Position numbers and translations under genes: made by a program
Notes under the pieces: model-generated
Seen by the model: the letters and a program-made list of their open reading frames with translations, nothing else
What the model was told of the DNA's origin: nothing
Databases searched by the model: none
Source: JAVBJV01 sp031555315
Lineage (GTDB): Bacteria; Pseudomonadota; Alphaproteobacteria; Acetobacterales; Acetobacteraceae
Reading direction: 5' to 3'
DNA length: 64,000 nt
Assembly: GCA_031555315.1 (NCBI GenBank)
Contig: JAVBUO010000003.1
Coordinates: 97,359-161,358, forward strand
Shown here: positions 1-7,897 of the stretch, piece after piece
How the letters are laid out: every line of letters starts with the position of its first letter
Position numbering within the stretch: the first letter of the stretch is position 1

Positions 1-2
1 GC

Positions 3-2081
3 GGGTCGAACTTCGGCGGGGTCGGCCTGCTCGAGATGCGCAACGCGCGGTTCCGCGACGACGCCACGCTGGAGCTCGGCGCCAGCTGGCGCGACGACCG
101 GCAGTTCTGGTTTTTGCAGTTCCAGGCCACCCCCTGGCTGGAAACCACCTTCCGCTTCACCCAGCGCCTTAACGCCACCGCGGGGACGGGGCAGACATCG
201 GACCGCGCCTTCGACATGAAGATCCGCCTGCTGTCCGAAAGCCGCTTTCTGCCCGCGGTGGCGATCGGCGCGCAGGACATGATCGGCACCGGCATCTATG
301 CCGGGGAATACATCGTCGCCTCGAAGCGGTTCGGCGCCTTCGATGTCACGCTGGGGCTCGGCTGGGGGCGGCCGGGATCGGCGGACGATCTGGACAATCC
401 CTTCTTCGGCGCGCGCGCCCCGATGACCGGCGAGGGCGGGCGGCTGCGCCTCGGCAATTTCTTTCACGGCGACATGGCGCTGTTCGGCGGTGTGGAATAC
501 ACGCTGCCCGACCTCGGCCCGGTGCGCGGGCTGCGGCTCAAGCTCGAACTCTCGGGCGACGCGCTGCGCGACGAGCGCCGCAACGGGCGCGGTGCCGCCG
601 ACAGCCGCGTCAATGCCGGGCTGGCCTGGGCGCCGGTGCCGTGGCTGGACATCGGGGTGTCCTACGTGAACGGCAGCGACGTGCTGGCCCGCCTGTCGAT
701 GCACCTGAACGCCGCGCATCCGCCGCCCCCGCCGCTGTTGCAGCACCCGCCGCCGATGGCGCCGCGCCCGGCACTGCCGCCCGAGGACGCCGGCGCGCGC
801 ATCGTGGTGCCCGAGGATGCCGGCACGGTGGTCGATGCCGATGCGGCGTTGCCCGCCCCGACCCCGCCCGCCGCGACCGAGGCCGACCCGCGGCAGATCC
901 GCGCCGCCCTGCGCCGCGCCGGGTTCCGGCTGCACGGCCTGCATGTCGCAGCGGGCGCGGCGCAGATTGCCGTCAGCAGCAACCGCTATCGCACCCTGCC
1001 GCAGGCCATGGGCCGGGTGATCCGCGCCGTCCAGCCGTTGCTGCCGGCCAGTGTCGAACGTGTCGAGCTCGGCTGGTGGCGCAACGGGGTCGAGATCGGC
1101 CGCGCCATGCTGCCGCGCAACACGATGGAGGACGTCGCCAGCGGCGCGGCCAGCATCGAGGAAGCGCGCGCCTATTTCCGTCTGTCGCCCGCCACCGGCG
1201 CGCTGCCGGCACGTAACCGGACGACGGCCGCCCGTCAGCGCTTCGCCGCCGCCTGGGCGGTCTCGCCGCGCCTCGACACGATGCTGATGGACCCGTCGGC
1301 ACCGCTGCGCGTCGACCTGCGGCTGGCGGCGAGCGCGCGGGTGCAGATGCCCTGGGGCCTGTCAGCCGGCGGCAGTGTCTCGCAGAGTCTGTTCAATACG
1401 TTCGCAGACGCACCGCCGTCGGATTCCGTACTGCCGCACGTGCGCAGCGACATCGCCCGCTACGCGACCGAAGGCCGCACCGCGATGGAGACCCTGACCG
1501 TGGAGGGGATCTGGAACGTCGCCCCGGACGTCTTCGCGCGCCTTACCGCCGGTTATCTGGAACCGATGTACGCGGGCGTCTCGGCCGAGGCGCTGTGGCG
1601 GCCGGTCGATGCCTGGTACGGCGTCGGCGCCGATATCAACGCCGTGCAGCAGCGCGACTACAGCCAGGGTTTCGGACTGCGCAATTATCGGGTGGTGAGC
1701 GGGCATGTGTCGTTTCACGCCGACCTGCCCTGGTACGATCTGGGACTGACGCTGCGCGCCGGGCGCTATCTGGCCGGCGACTGGGGCGCCACGGTGGAGC
1801 TGGCGCGCCGCTTTGACAACGGGATCGAGGTCGGCGCGTTCGCGACGCTGACCGACGTGCCGTTCTCGCAATACGGCGAAGGTTCGTTCGACAAGGGGAT
1901 CTATCTGCGCTTTCCGTTCGACCTGTTCGGCCGCCCGACCGCCAGCCAGGGGCGGGTTCTGGTGCGCCCGCTGCTGCGCGACGGCGGGCAGCGCCTGCAG
2001 GTGGAACATCCGCTCTGGGACATCACCCGTCAGGGGCGGCAGGCCGAAACCGGCCGCGCGCTGCCGATGCTGGCGCAGTAA
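3..2081 (+). CDS. YjbH-family outer-membrane protein, 5' end outside the window
   Basis: Outer-membrane protein of the YjbH family, associated with exopolysaccharide production in the E. coli yjbEFGH system. The frame is open to the window edge; the eleven codons before the first ATG (position 36) read GSNFGGVGLLE, which resembles the conserved N-terminal region of the family, so the true start lies upstream and the ATG at 36 is internal. About 692 codons are visible, near full family length. Two beta-rich halves are separated by a Pro/Ala-rich linker (about residues 239-295 of the visible frame). The C-terminal half contains many alternating aromatic/polar strands typical of a barrel. It is followed 50 bp later by a sugar-phosphate transferase gene, which supports a polysaccharide role. 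Confidence 0.8.
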   Translation, partial: GSNFGGVGLLEMRNARFRDDATLELGASWRDDRQFWFLQFQATPWLETTFRFTQRLNATAGTGQTSDRAFDMKIRLLSESRFLPAVAIGAQDMIGTGIYAGEYIVASKRFGAFDVTLGLGWGRPGSADDLDNPFFGARAPMTGEGGRLRLGNFFHGDMALFGGVEYTLPDLGPVRGLRLKLELSGDALRDERRNGRGAADSRVNAGLAWAPVPWLDIGVSYVNGSDVLARLSMHLNAAHPPPPPLLQHPPPMAPRPALPPEDAGARIVVPEDAGTVVDADAALPAPTPPAATEADPRQIRAALRRAGFRLHGLHVAAGAAQIAVSSNRYRTLPQAMGRVIRAVQPLLPASVERVELGWWRNGVEIGRAMLPRNTMEDVASGAASIEEARAYFRLSPATGALPARNRTTAARQRFAAAWAVSPRLDTMLMDPSAPLRVDLRLAASARVQMPWGLSAGGSVSQSLFNTFADAPPSDSVLPHVRSDIARYATEGRTAMETLTVEGIWNVAPDVFARLTAGYLEPMYAGVSAEALWRPVDAWYGVGADINAVQQRDYSQGFGLRNYRVVSGHVSFHADLPWYDLGLTLRAGRYLAGDWGATVELARRFDNGIEVGAFATLTDVPFSQYGEGSFDKGIYLRFPFDLFGRPTASQGRVLVRPLLRDGGQRLQVEHPLWDITRQGRQAETGRALPMLAQ

Positions 2082-2131
2082 ACCGCGGGCGGCCTTTCCA
2101 GTTCTGCCGGGACCGACTATGCGTCTCGGCC

Positions 2132-3190
2132 ATGAGCATCAGCCCTTCCGCCCTGACCACGCACCTGCTGTTCGCCGCCGCGCTGGCCGGGCTGTCGGCG
2201 CTGCTGGTCTGGATGATGATCCACCTGCGCGTCATGGACACGCCCGACGCCCGCAAGGCGCATACCCGCCCGATTCCCAAAAGCGGCGGTATCGGCGTGG
2301 TGGTGGCGTTCATGGTCGGCATTCTGGTGCTTTACGAAGTGGCGGCCTTCGCACGCATCGCCGACCCGTATTTCCGCGGCGTCATCCTGGCCGCCGCCGC
2401 CATCGCCGTGGTGTCGTTCCTCGACGACGTCTACGATTTTCCGTTCCTGGTGAAGCTGGCCGTGCAGATCGGCGCGGCGCTGGCCGCAATCGGCAGCGGC
2501 ATCTGGGTGGAGATCTACACACTCCCGTTCATCGGGCCGGTCAATGCGGGCTGGTTCGGCATTCCCGCCACGCTGTTCTGGATCCTGTTCGTCACCAACG
2601 CGATGAACTTCATCGACGGGCTGAACGGGCTGGCGGCGGGCATCGGGTTGATCGCCAGCATCTTTCTGACGGTGATCGGCGCGATGCAGGGGAACGCTTT
2701 CATTTACCTCGCCGCCATGCTGCTGGCCGCCGGGCTGCTGGGGTTTCTGCCGTTCAACTTTCCCTATGCGCGCATCTTCATGGGCGATGTCGGCAGCCAG
2801 TTCACCGGCTTCGTGCTGGCCATGCTGGGCGTCGTCGCGGCGCGCTTCGAGCGGATGGAGCTGTCGTTCCTGGTGGTGCCGCTGCTGCTGTCCGGTGTGC
2901 TGTCGGACGTGCTGTTCACCCTGTGCCGGCGGGTGCTGGCCGGCGAGCGCGTCACCCAGGCGCATCGCGGGCACCTGTACCAGATCGCCCACCGCGCCGG
3001 CATGGACCCGCGCCTGATCGCGTTGACGCATTGGGGGTTCGTGCTGTTCGGCGGCCTGTGCTGTCTGCTGTTCCTGAACAACACGTCGCCGCAGCGCCAT
3101 TTGGTCCTGCTGTTGCCGGCCATCCCACAGATCGTCTGGTTCTTCTACGTCCGCGCCCGCGCCGTGCGGGCCGGGATCGGGCGCTGGTAG
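2132..3190 (+). CDS. WecA/MraY-family glycosyl-1-phosphate transferase
   Basis: Integral membrane enzyme that would transfer a sugar-1-phosphate from a UDP-sugar to undecaprenyl phosphate, the first step of lipid-linked polysaccharide assembly. The 352-residue protein is almost entirely hydrophobic helices. Visible family motifs: DTPDARKAH (36-44), the DD pair of SFLDDVYDF (98-99), NAMNFIDGLNG (156-166) and FMGDVGSQ (217-223), plus a late HRGHLYQ motif. The short length and motif set fit the WecA/TagO group rather than true MraY, and a housekeeping MraY would be expected inside a dcw cluster. The neighbour YjbH protein suggests an exopolysaccharide or capsule. The exact sugar cannot be read from sequence. 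Confidence 0.85.
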   Translation: MSISPSALTTHLLFAAALAGLSALLVWMMIHLRVMDTPDARKAHTRPIPKSGGIGVVVAFMVGILVLYEVAAFARIADPYFRGVILAAAAIAVVSFLDDVYDFPFLVKLAVQIGAALAAIGSGIWVEIYTLPFIGPVNAGWFGIPATLFWILFVTNAMNFIDGLNGLAAGIGLIASIFLTVIGAMQGNAFIYLAAMLLAAGLLGFLPFNFPYARIFMGDVGSQFTGFVLAMLGVVAARFERMELSFLVVPLLLSGVLSDVLFTLCRRVLAGERVTQAHRGHLYQIAHRAGMDPRLIALTHWGFVLFGGLCCLLFLNNTSPQRHLVLLLPAIPQIVWFFYVRARAVRAGIGRW

Positions 3191-3212
3191 TTTCCTTCAG
3201 TGGTGGTTTTCT

Positions 3213-3824
3213 TCAGTCGGCGGGTTTGACGACCTCGGCCGTCACCACCCCCTCGCCCGCCCATTGCGTGCTGCGCCAGATGACGCCGGTCCGCACGTCG
3301 GCCCAGAAATAGCTTTCGGTCGAGATACCGCCGCCGCGGCAAACCTCGCGGAAACGCACCACCTGGTGCGGCGTCTGTTGAATGGTGATCTGCTGCGCGC
3401 CCTGCGGGGCGATCCGGCAGGACAGCGCCACCCCGAAACGCCGCTCGTCGCCGTCGGTCAGATCGACGCCGCGCCGCCAGTTCGCGCCGGCATCGGGGAT
3501 TTCCAGCGGTGCCATCAACGGGTCCGGGTCGGTGAACTGCGTGCCGCTCAGCGTCAGGCCGCGTCCGGCCGCCGCGATGATCCGCCCGTTCGCCACGATC
3601 AGCGCGAAACGTCCCGCCACCCAGGTCTGCGTCCCCGCCCCCGGCCCGGGCGCGCTGGAACGCAGCGCCATGCGCGCCGGCGCGCCGCCATCGACCTGCG
3701 CCAATAGCAGCGGCGCGGACGGCGTCTGCTGGGTCTGCGCGGCGGCGGGCGGGTCGTCGCCCGCCAGCAGGTCCGCCATGTCGTCGTCCGAACTGCAGCC
3801 GCCCAGTATAAAGGCAGCCAGCAT
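3213..3824 (-). CDS. YjbF/GfcB-like lipoprotein
   Basis: Predicted lipoprotein resembling YjbF/GfcB of exopolysaccharide and group 4 capsule loci. A lipobox LGGC (cysteine near residue 10 from the ATG used) precedes an acidic stretch, and the C-terminal part has YFWADVRTGVIWRSTQW, similar to the family's tyrosine/tryptophan-rich end. The gene is convergent with the transferase gene, 22 bp away. The start is uncertain: the ATG at 3824 leaves a very short signal peptide with no positive charge, while the in-frame upstream codons read RRRLGRTLGAAGLLAAF, an ideal signal peptide n-region and core. A CTG at 3854 or another rare start may therefore be used. The frame stays open far upstream but there overlaps the TRAP permease gene. 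Confidence 0.65.
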   Translation of the reverse strand: MLAAFILGGCSSDDDMADLLAGDDPPAAAQTQQTPSAPLLLAQVDGGAPARMALRSSAPGPGAGTQTWVAGRFALIVANGRIIAAAGRGLTLSGTQFTDPDPLMAPLEIPDAGANWRRGVDLTDGDERRFGVALSCRIAPQGAQQITIQQTPHQVVRFREVCRGGGISTESYFWADVRTGVIWRSTQWAGEGVVTAEVVKPAD

Positions 3825-3862
3825 GAAGGCGGCCAGCAGCCCCGCCGCCCCCAGCGTCCGGC

Positions 3863-5869
3863 CTAGGCGGCGACGGGCGCAGGACGTATCTGGCGTGCCA
3901 GCAGCAGGGCGAACAGCACAATTCCCATCCAGTGCGGCGAAGGCACGTCCAGTCCCGTGAGCCATTCCACGATCCCTTCCACAAGGGCCGGAAACACCAG
4001 AAAGATTCCGGCCAGAAGGGCCATGCCACGTTCCCAGCCCGGTAACAACCACCGGGCCTGTCCCTGCGCCGCCGCGGCCAGCGCCGCCAGCCCCAGCGCC
4101 GCCAGCAGGATCTGCCACGCCACCACGCCCCAGGTCATGCCGGGTTTCAGCATCAGCAGCAGGCCGACGCCGTCGGGGTCGGTGACGAACACGAAGGGCA
4201 GCACGAAGGCGGGCAGCGTGTATTTCCACGCCTGCATCGTGGTGCGGTACGGCCCCGCCCCGGTGATCGCCGCCGCCGCGAACGGCGACAACGCGGTGGG
4301 CGGCGAAACCTCGGACAGGACCGCGTAGTAGAACACGAACATGTGCGCGGCATAATCGGGCACGCCGAGCTTCATCAGCGCCGGCGCTGCGATCACCGCG
4401 CAGATGATGTACGACGCGGTCACCGGCACGGCGAGGCCGACGATCCACACCACCAGCGCCGTGTAGACCGCGGTCAGCAGCAGCGAGCCACCGGCCGCCT
4501 GAATGGCGATCTCGCTGAACTTCAGGCCCAGCCCGGTCAGCGTCACCACGCCGACGATGATGCCTGCGCATGCACAGGTCGCCGCCACGTTCAGCACCTG
4601 CAGCGAGCCCTGCGCCAGTGCCGCGCCCAGACGGCGCGGCCAGAGCGCGGCCTCGGGGCGGATGAACGACAGCGCCACGGCGACCAGCGTCGCGTAAAAC
4701 ACCGACATGGTGCCCGAATAGCCCCAGACCATGAACACGATGATCGCGATCAGGCTGCTGAAGTGGAACCCATAGCGCCGCACCAGCGCGCCCAGCCCGT
4801 CGCCCGCCATCGCCACGTCCGACATCGCGCCGATGCGGCGCTGGTCCAGCTCGACCATGAACAGCAGCGACGCGTAATACAGACAGGTCGGCACCACCGC
4901 CATGCGCAGCACGTCGAGGTAGGAGATCTTCAGATACTCGGCGATCAGGAACGCCGCCGCGCCGAGCACCGGCGGCGAGATGATCGCCCCCAGCCCGCCG
5001 GCCGCCAGCAGCCCGCCGGCATCGTCGGCGCGATAGCCGACGCGCTTCATCATCGGCCAGGCGACGGTGCCCAGCGTGACGGTGGTCGCCACCCCCGACC
5101 CCGACGGCCCGCCGAGCAGAAACGACGACAGCACCACCGTGCGCCCGGCCGCCGACGGCCGGCCGCCGAACAGGCGGAACGAAAAATCGACGAAAAACTT
5201 CCCCGCCCCCGTCGCCTGCAGGATCGCGCCATAAATGGTGAACAGGATGATCAGCGACGAGCTGACATCGACCGCCGTGCCGAAGATGCCGTCCAGCGTG
5301 ATGGTCAGATGCGGGATCAGCCGTTCGGCATCGTAGCCGCGATGCGTCCACGGCGCCGGCAGATGATTGCCGAAGAACGCATACAGCATGAAGCAGATGC
5401 TGATCGCCGGCATGATCCAGCCGCTGGAGCGCCGCGTCGCTTCGAGCACCAGCGCGATCAGCAGCCAGCCGATCACCAGATCCATCGGTTCGGGGAACAC
5501 ATAGCGGTCGGTCAGCGCGTCACCGCCGGTGATCAGATAATAGAGGACATACAGCGCCGCCGCCGCCAGAACCCAGTCCCACGGCATGATGCGGTGGCGA
5601 AAGCGCCGCGCCAGCGGAAACACCAGCACCGTCAGCACCAGCACGAACCCGACATGCGTGTAGCGCATGGTCGTGGTCGGCACGATGTCCCACGCCGCCC
5701 ACAGGTGAAACAGGCTCATCGCCACGGCAAGGCCGGTCACCGCCATGCCCAGCCAGCCACGCAGACGGTTGGCGGCGCCCTCGTCCTCCTCGATCAGCGC
5801 CTCGACGCGGCGCGCGGTGTCCTCGTCGAGCGTCGCGTCCGCCGGCGGGTCCTGCACCGGGTGGTCCAT
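3863..5869 (-). CDS. TRAP transporter fused permease (DctQM type, TAXI system)
   Basis: Inner-membrane permease of a tripartite ATP-independent periplasmic transporter with the small (4-TM) and large (12-TM) subunits fused, 668 aa, the usual length of the fused class. The first 35 or so residues are acidic and cytoplasmic, then hydrophobic segments run to the C terminus. Recognisable stretches include GGPSGSGVATTVTLG and AAGGLGAIISPPVLGAAAF in the transport core. Its start codon overlaps the stop codon of the upstream binding-protein gene (ATGA at 5867-5871 on the minus strand), so the two are translationally coupled. Fused permeases usually pair with TAXI-type binding proteins, as here. Substrate unknown; C4-dicarboxylates or glutamate are known for relatives. 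Confidence 0.92.
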   Translation of the reverse strand: MDHPVQDPPADATLDEDTARRVEALIEEDEGAANRLRGWLGMAVTGLAVAMSLFHLWAAWDIVPTTTMRYTHVGFVLVLTVLVFPLARRFRHRIMPWDWVLAAAALYVLYYLITGGDALTDRYVFPEPMDLVIGWLLIALVLEATRRSSGWIMPAISICFMLYAFFGNHLPAPWTHRGYDAERLIPHLTITLDGIFGTAVDVSSSLIILFTIYGAILQATGAGKFFVDFSFRLFGGRPSAAGRTVVLSSFLLGGPSGSGVATTVTLGTVAWPMMKRVGYRADDAGGLLAAGGLGAIISPPVLGAAAFLIAEYLKISYLDVLRMAVVPTCLYYASLLFMVELDQRRIGAMSDVAMAGDGLGALVRRYGFHFSSLIAIIVFMVWGYSGTMSVFYATLVAVALSFIRPEAALWPRRLGAALAQGSLQVLNVAATCACAGIIVGVVTLTGLGLKFSEIAIQAAGGSLLLTAVYTALVVWIVGLAVPVTASYIICAVIAAPALMKLGVPDYAAHMFVFYYAVLSEVSPPTALSPFAAAAITGAGPYRTTMQAWKYTLPAFVLPFVFVTDPDGVGLLLMLKPGMTWGVVAWQILLAALGLAALAAAAQGQARWLLPGWERGMALLAGIFLVFPALVEGIVEWLTGLDVPSPHWMGIVLFALLLARQIRPAPVAA

Positions 5870-6849
5870 CAGAGCTGCGCCCCGAGGCCTTTCCAGAACG
5901 CCTCGGCCGCCGGGTGCCAGGGCACCCCCGCCGCCGCCGATTTCTGCAGCTCGATCCGCAGGTTACGCGCCTCGGCATGCACCTGCGCCAGTTCCGCGCG
6001 GTTGTTCCAGATCGCCCCCAGCAGCTGCGTGGCCAGCGTGTCCGGCATGTTCTCGTGCACGCCGAGGATGTTCGCCACCGACATCTGATGGTTCGGCTTG
6101 TCCTGCCCGGGATAGGTGCCGGCCGGGATCACCTCGGGGAAGTAGACCGGGCCGCTCTTCTCCACCACGCGCGGGATCAGGTCGGCATGATCGACCAGCA
6201 CCATCCGCACGCCGGGACTGGCGGCAAGGTCGGTCACCGCGCTGGTCGGCACGCCCGAGACGAAGAAATACGCATCCAGCTTGCCGTCCTTGATCGCGTT
6301 GGTGCTCTCGGCCGGCGACAGGCGCTCGCGGGCGCGGAAGTCGCGGTCCTTGTCGAGCCCCGCCGCCTCGATCAGGCGCAACGCCATCAGTTCGGTCGCC
6401 GAGCCCGGCGCGCCGGTCGAGACGCGCTTGCCCTTCATGTCGGCGATCGTGCGGATGCCGGTGCTTTCCACCGTCACCACCTGCATGCGGTTGGTGTACA
6501 GCACCATCAGCGCGCGCACCGGCACGACGGCGCGGAACGGCGGTTTGCCGGCGATGGCGTCGACCGCCGCGTCGACCTGCGACAGCACCATGCCGACCCG
6601 CCCGGCCCCCAGTAATTGCAGATTGGCGGTCGACCCGCCGGTCACCTCGACCGTGGCGGCCATACCGGGGATCACCCGGCTGAAGATGTTCGCCATACCG
6701 CCGCCCAGCGGATAGTACACCCCGCCCGTGGTGCCGGTGGCGATGGCCAGCTGCGTGCCGCCCTGAGCGCGCGTCGCACGCGCCCATACCGCTGGGGCCG
6801 CCAGCGCCGCCCCCAAAACAGCCATTGTCCGACGTCGAGTCGTCTGCAT
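5869..6849 (-). CDS. TAXI-family TRAP solute-binding protein
   Basis: Periplasmic solute receptor that delivers substrate to the fused TRAP permease encoded directly downstream. The 326-residue product starts with a signal peptide containing TRRRTMAVLG, a plausible twin-arginine motif, followed by a hydrophobic core and an Ala-rich cleavage region near residue 28. The mature N terminus IATGTTGGVYYPLGG is the hallmark of the TAXI (TRAP-associated extracytoplasmic immunogenic) family, and GKRVSTGAPGSATE is also typical. The ATG at 6849 is preceded by a GGGGGAA-rich sequence suitable as ribosome binding site. A Tat signal would mean export in folded form. Ligand not predictable. Confidence 0.92.
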   Translation of the reverse strand: MQTTRRRTMAVLGAALAAPAVWARATRAQGGTQLAIATGTTGGVYYPLGGGMANIFSRVIPGMAATVEVTGGSTANLQLLGAGRVGMVLSQVDAAVDAIAGKPPFRAVVPVRALMVLYTNRMQVVTVESTGIRTIADMKGKRVSTGAPGSATELMALRLIEAAGLDKDRDFRARERLSPAESTNAIKDGKLDAYFFVSGVPTSAVTDLAASPGVRMVLVDHADLIPRVVEKSGPVYFPEVIPAGTYPGQDKPNHQMSVANILGVHENMPDTLATQLLGAIWNNRAELAQVHAEARNLRIELQKSAAAGVPWHPAAEAFWKGLGAQL

Positions 6850-6996
6850 GTCCCGTTCCCCCCGTTGTTTGCGTCTCGTTCCGAGATCGTATTGGGCAAC
6901 GTTACCGCCAGTTAGGTTTCGGGAACAAGCGGGTTTTCATTCCGGCGTATATACGTCAGAGTTGACACTGCATACTGATACGTCTCAATGACGATC

Positions 6997-7010
6997 ATCC
7001 GTTTTCGGAA
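6997..7010. promoter_or_regulatory. Palindromic motif upstream of the CBS-BON gene
   Basis: TCCGTTTTCGGA (6998-7009) is a 4-bp-arm palindrome around TTTT, 33 bp before the CBS-BON start codon. The 14-mer ATCCGTTTTCGGAA matches the reverse complement of the motif at 7879-7892 in 13 of 14 positions. It could be an operator or a leader RNA hairpin. Upstream at 6962-6967 is TTGACA, a good -35 hexamer, but no convincing -10 follows. Confidence 0.4.
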
Positions 7011-7042
7011 GATGCTTTTAAAGCAGGAGAGAAGGAGGAATC

Positions 7043-7732
7043 ATGCGCGCACGCGATCTTATGACCCCGGACGTCATCACTGTGCCGCCCGATATGCCGG
7101 CTACCGCTGTAGCCCGGCTGCTGTCGGATCGCGGCATCTCGGCCGTCCCGGTGACGGACGCCAGCCGCCGAGTGCTGGGGCTGGTCAGTGAAAGCGACCT
7201 GATTCGCCAGTTTGCCGGCGATCCCGGGTCGAACATGTCCTGGTTCGCCGAACTGTTCTCGAATCCCAGCCGCATGGCCAGCGAATATGCCAAGGCGCAC
7301 GGTCGTACGGCGTCGGACCTGATGACCAAGAATCTGGTTTCGGCAAAACCCGACGCGGCGATTTCCGAAATCGCCCAGTTGATGTCGAAGCATAATGTGC
7401 GTCGCGTGGTTGTGCTGGAGGATGGCATCCTGGCCGGCGTCATCTCGCGCGCCGACCTGCTGCGCGCCGTGATCGCCCCCGCGGCGGCCGGCGAAGGCAA
7501 TGACGACGACGCCATCCGCCGCGCCATCATCGCCGAAATGCGTAAACAGCCCTGGATCAACACGTTCTACATCACCGTGATGGTCAAGGAAGGTGTGGCC
7601 GAACTGTACGGCTTCTGCGGCAGCGAGGACATCCGCAAGGGCCTGAACGTTCTGGTCGCCAGCATCCCCGGCGTGAAGAAAGTGGACGACCGGCTGGAAA
7701 TCGGGCCGCTCTATCTGTACGGCGCCACATAA
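7043..7732 (+). CDS. CBS-domain pair with C-terminal BON domain
   Basis: Cytoplasmic regulatory-type protein, 229 aa. Two CBS motifs (about residues 5-60, starting ARDLMTPDVITV, and 88-145, starting ASDLMTKNLVSA) form a Bateman module, which binds adenosyl ligands in characterised relatives. The C-terminal part (about 155-225: TFYITVMVKEGVAELYGFCGS ... GVKKVDDRL, non-contiguous) is a BON domain, thought to bind phospholipid or membrane surfaces. An excellent Shine-Dalgarno (GAAGGAGG, ending 7037) fixes the start. The gene is monocistronic: a strong terminator follows at 7771-7803. Stress-related roles are common for this architecture but not shown here. Confidence 0.9.
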   Translation: MRARDLMTPDVITVPPDMPATAVARLLSDRGISAVPVTDASRRVLGLVSESDLIRQFAGDPGSNMSWFAELFSNPSRMASEYAKAHGRTASDLMTKNLVSAKPDAAISEIAQLMSKHNVRRVVVLEDGILAGVISRADLLRAVIAPAAAGEGNDDDAIRRAIIAEMRKQPWINTFYITVMVKEGVAELYGFCGSEDIRKGLNVLVASIPGVKKVDDRLEIGPLYLYGAT

Positions 7733-7770
7733 GCCGCGACAGGCAGGCGCTCCGTCGCACATTGCCCCTG

Positions 7771-7803
7771 AACGGCCATGCAGAACGTCTGCATGGCCGT
7801 TTT
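7771..7803 (+). terminator. Rho-independent terminator of the CBS-BON gene
   Basis: Perfect 14-bp stem AACGGCCATGCAGA / TCTGCATGGCCGTT with a 3-base loop (ACG), then TTT. It ends the CBS-BON transcript and also rules out the earlier in-frame start at 7778 for the following gene. Confidence 0.85.
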
Positions 7804-7878
7804 CCGTTCCGCCCTCCGGCGAAGCCAGGCGAAAATTCCATGTGACCCGGCCGGCGAAGCGTGCATTACTCATTATTG

Positions 7879-7892
7879 TTCCGAAAACGGAA
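7879..7892. promoter_or_regulatory. Palindromic motif directly before the FUSC gene
   Basis: TTCCGAAAACGGAA: 5-bp arms TTCCG/CGGAA around AAAA, ending 5 bases before the ATG at 7898. It includes the bases that would serve as ribosome binding site (GGAA). It is the same motif, in the opposite orientation, as that at 6997-7010. Confidence 0.4.
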
Positions 7893-7897
7893 AGATA

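Noticed and set aside
3213..5351. 712-residue frame as one protein
   Set aside because: The first two thirds are out of frame with the recognisable TRAP permease; only the C-terminal part is a lipoprotein.
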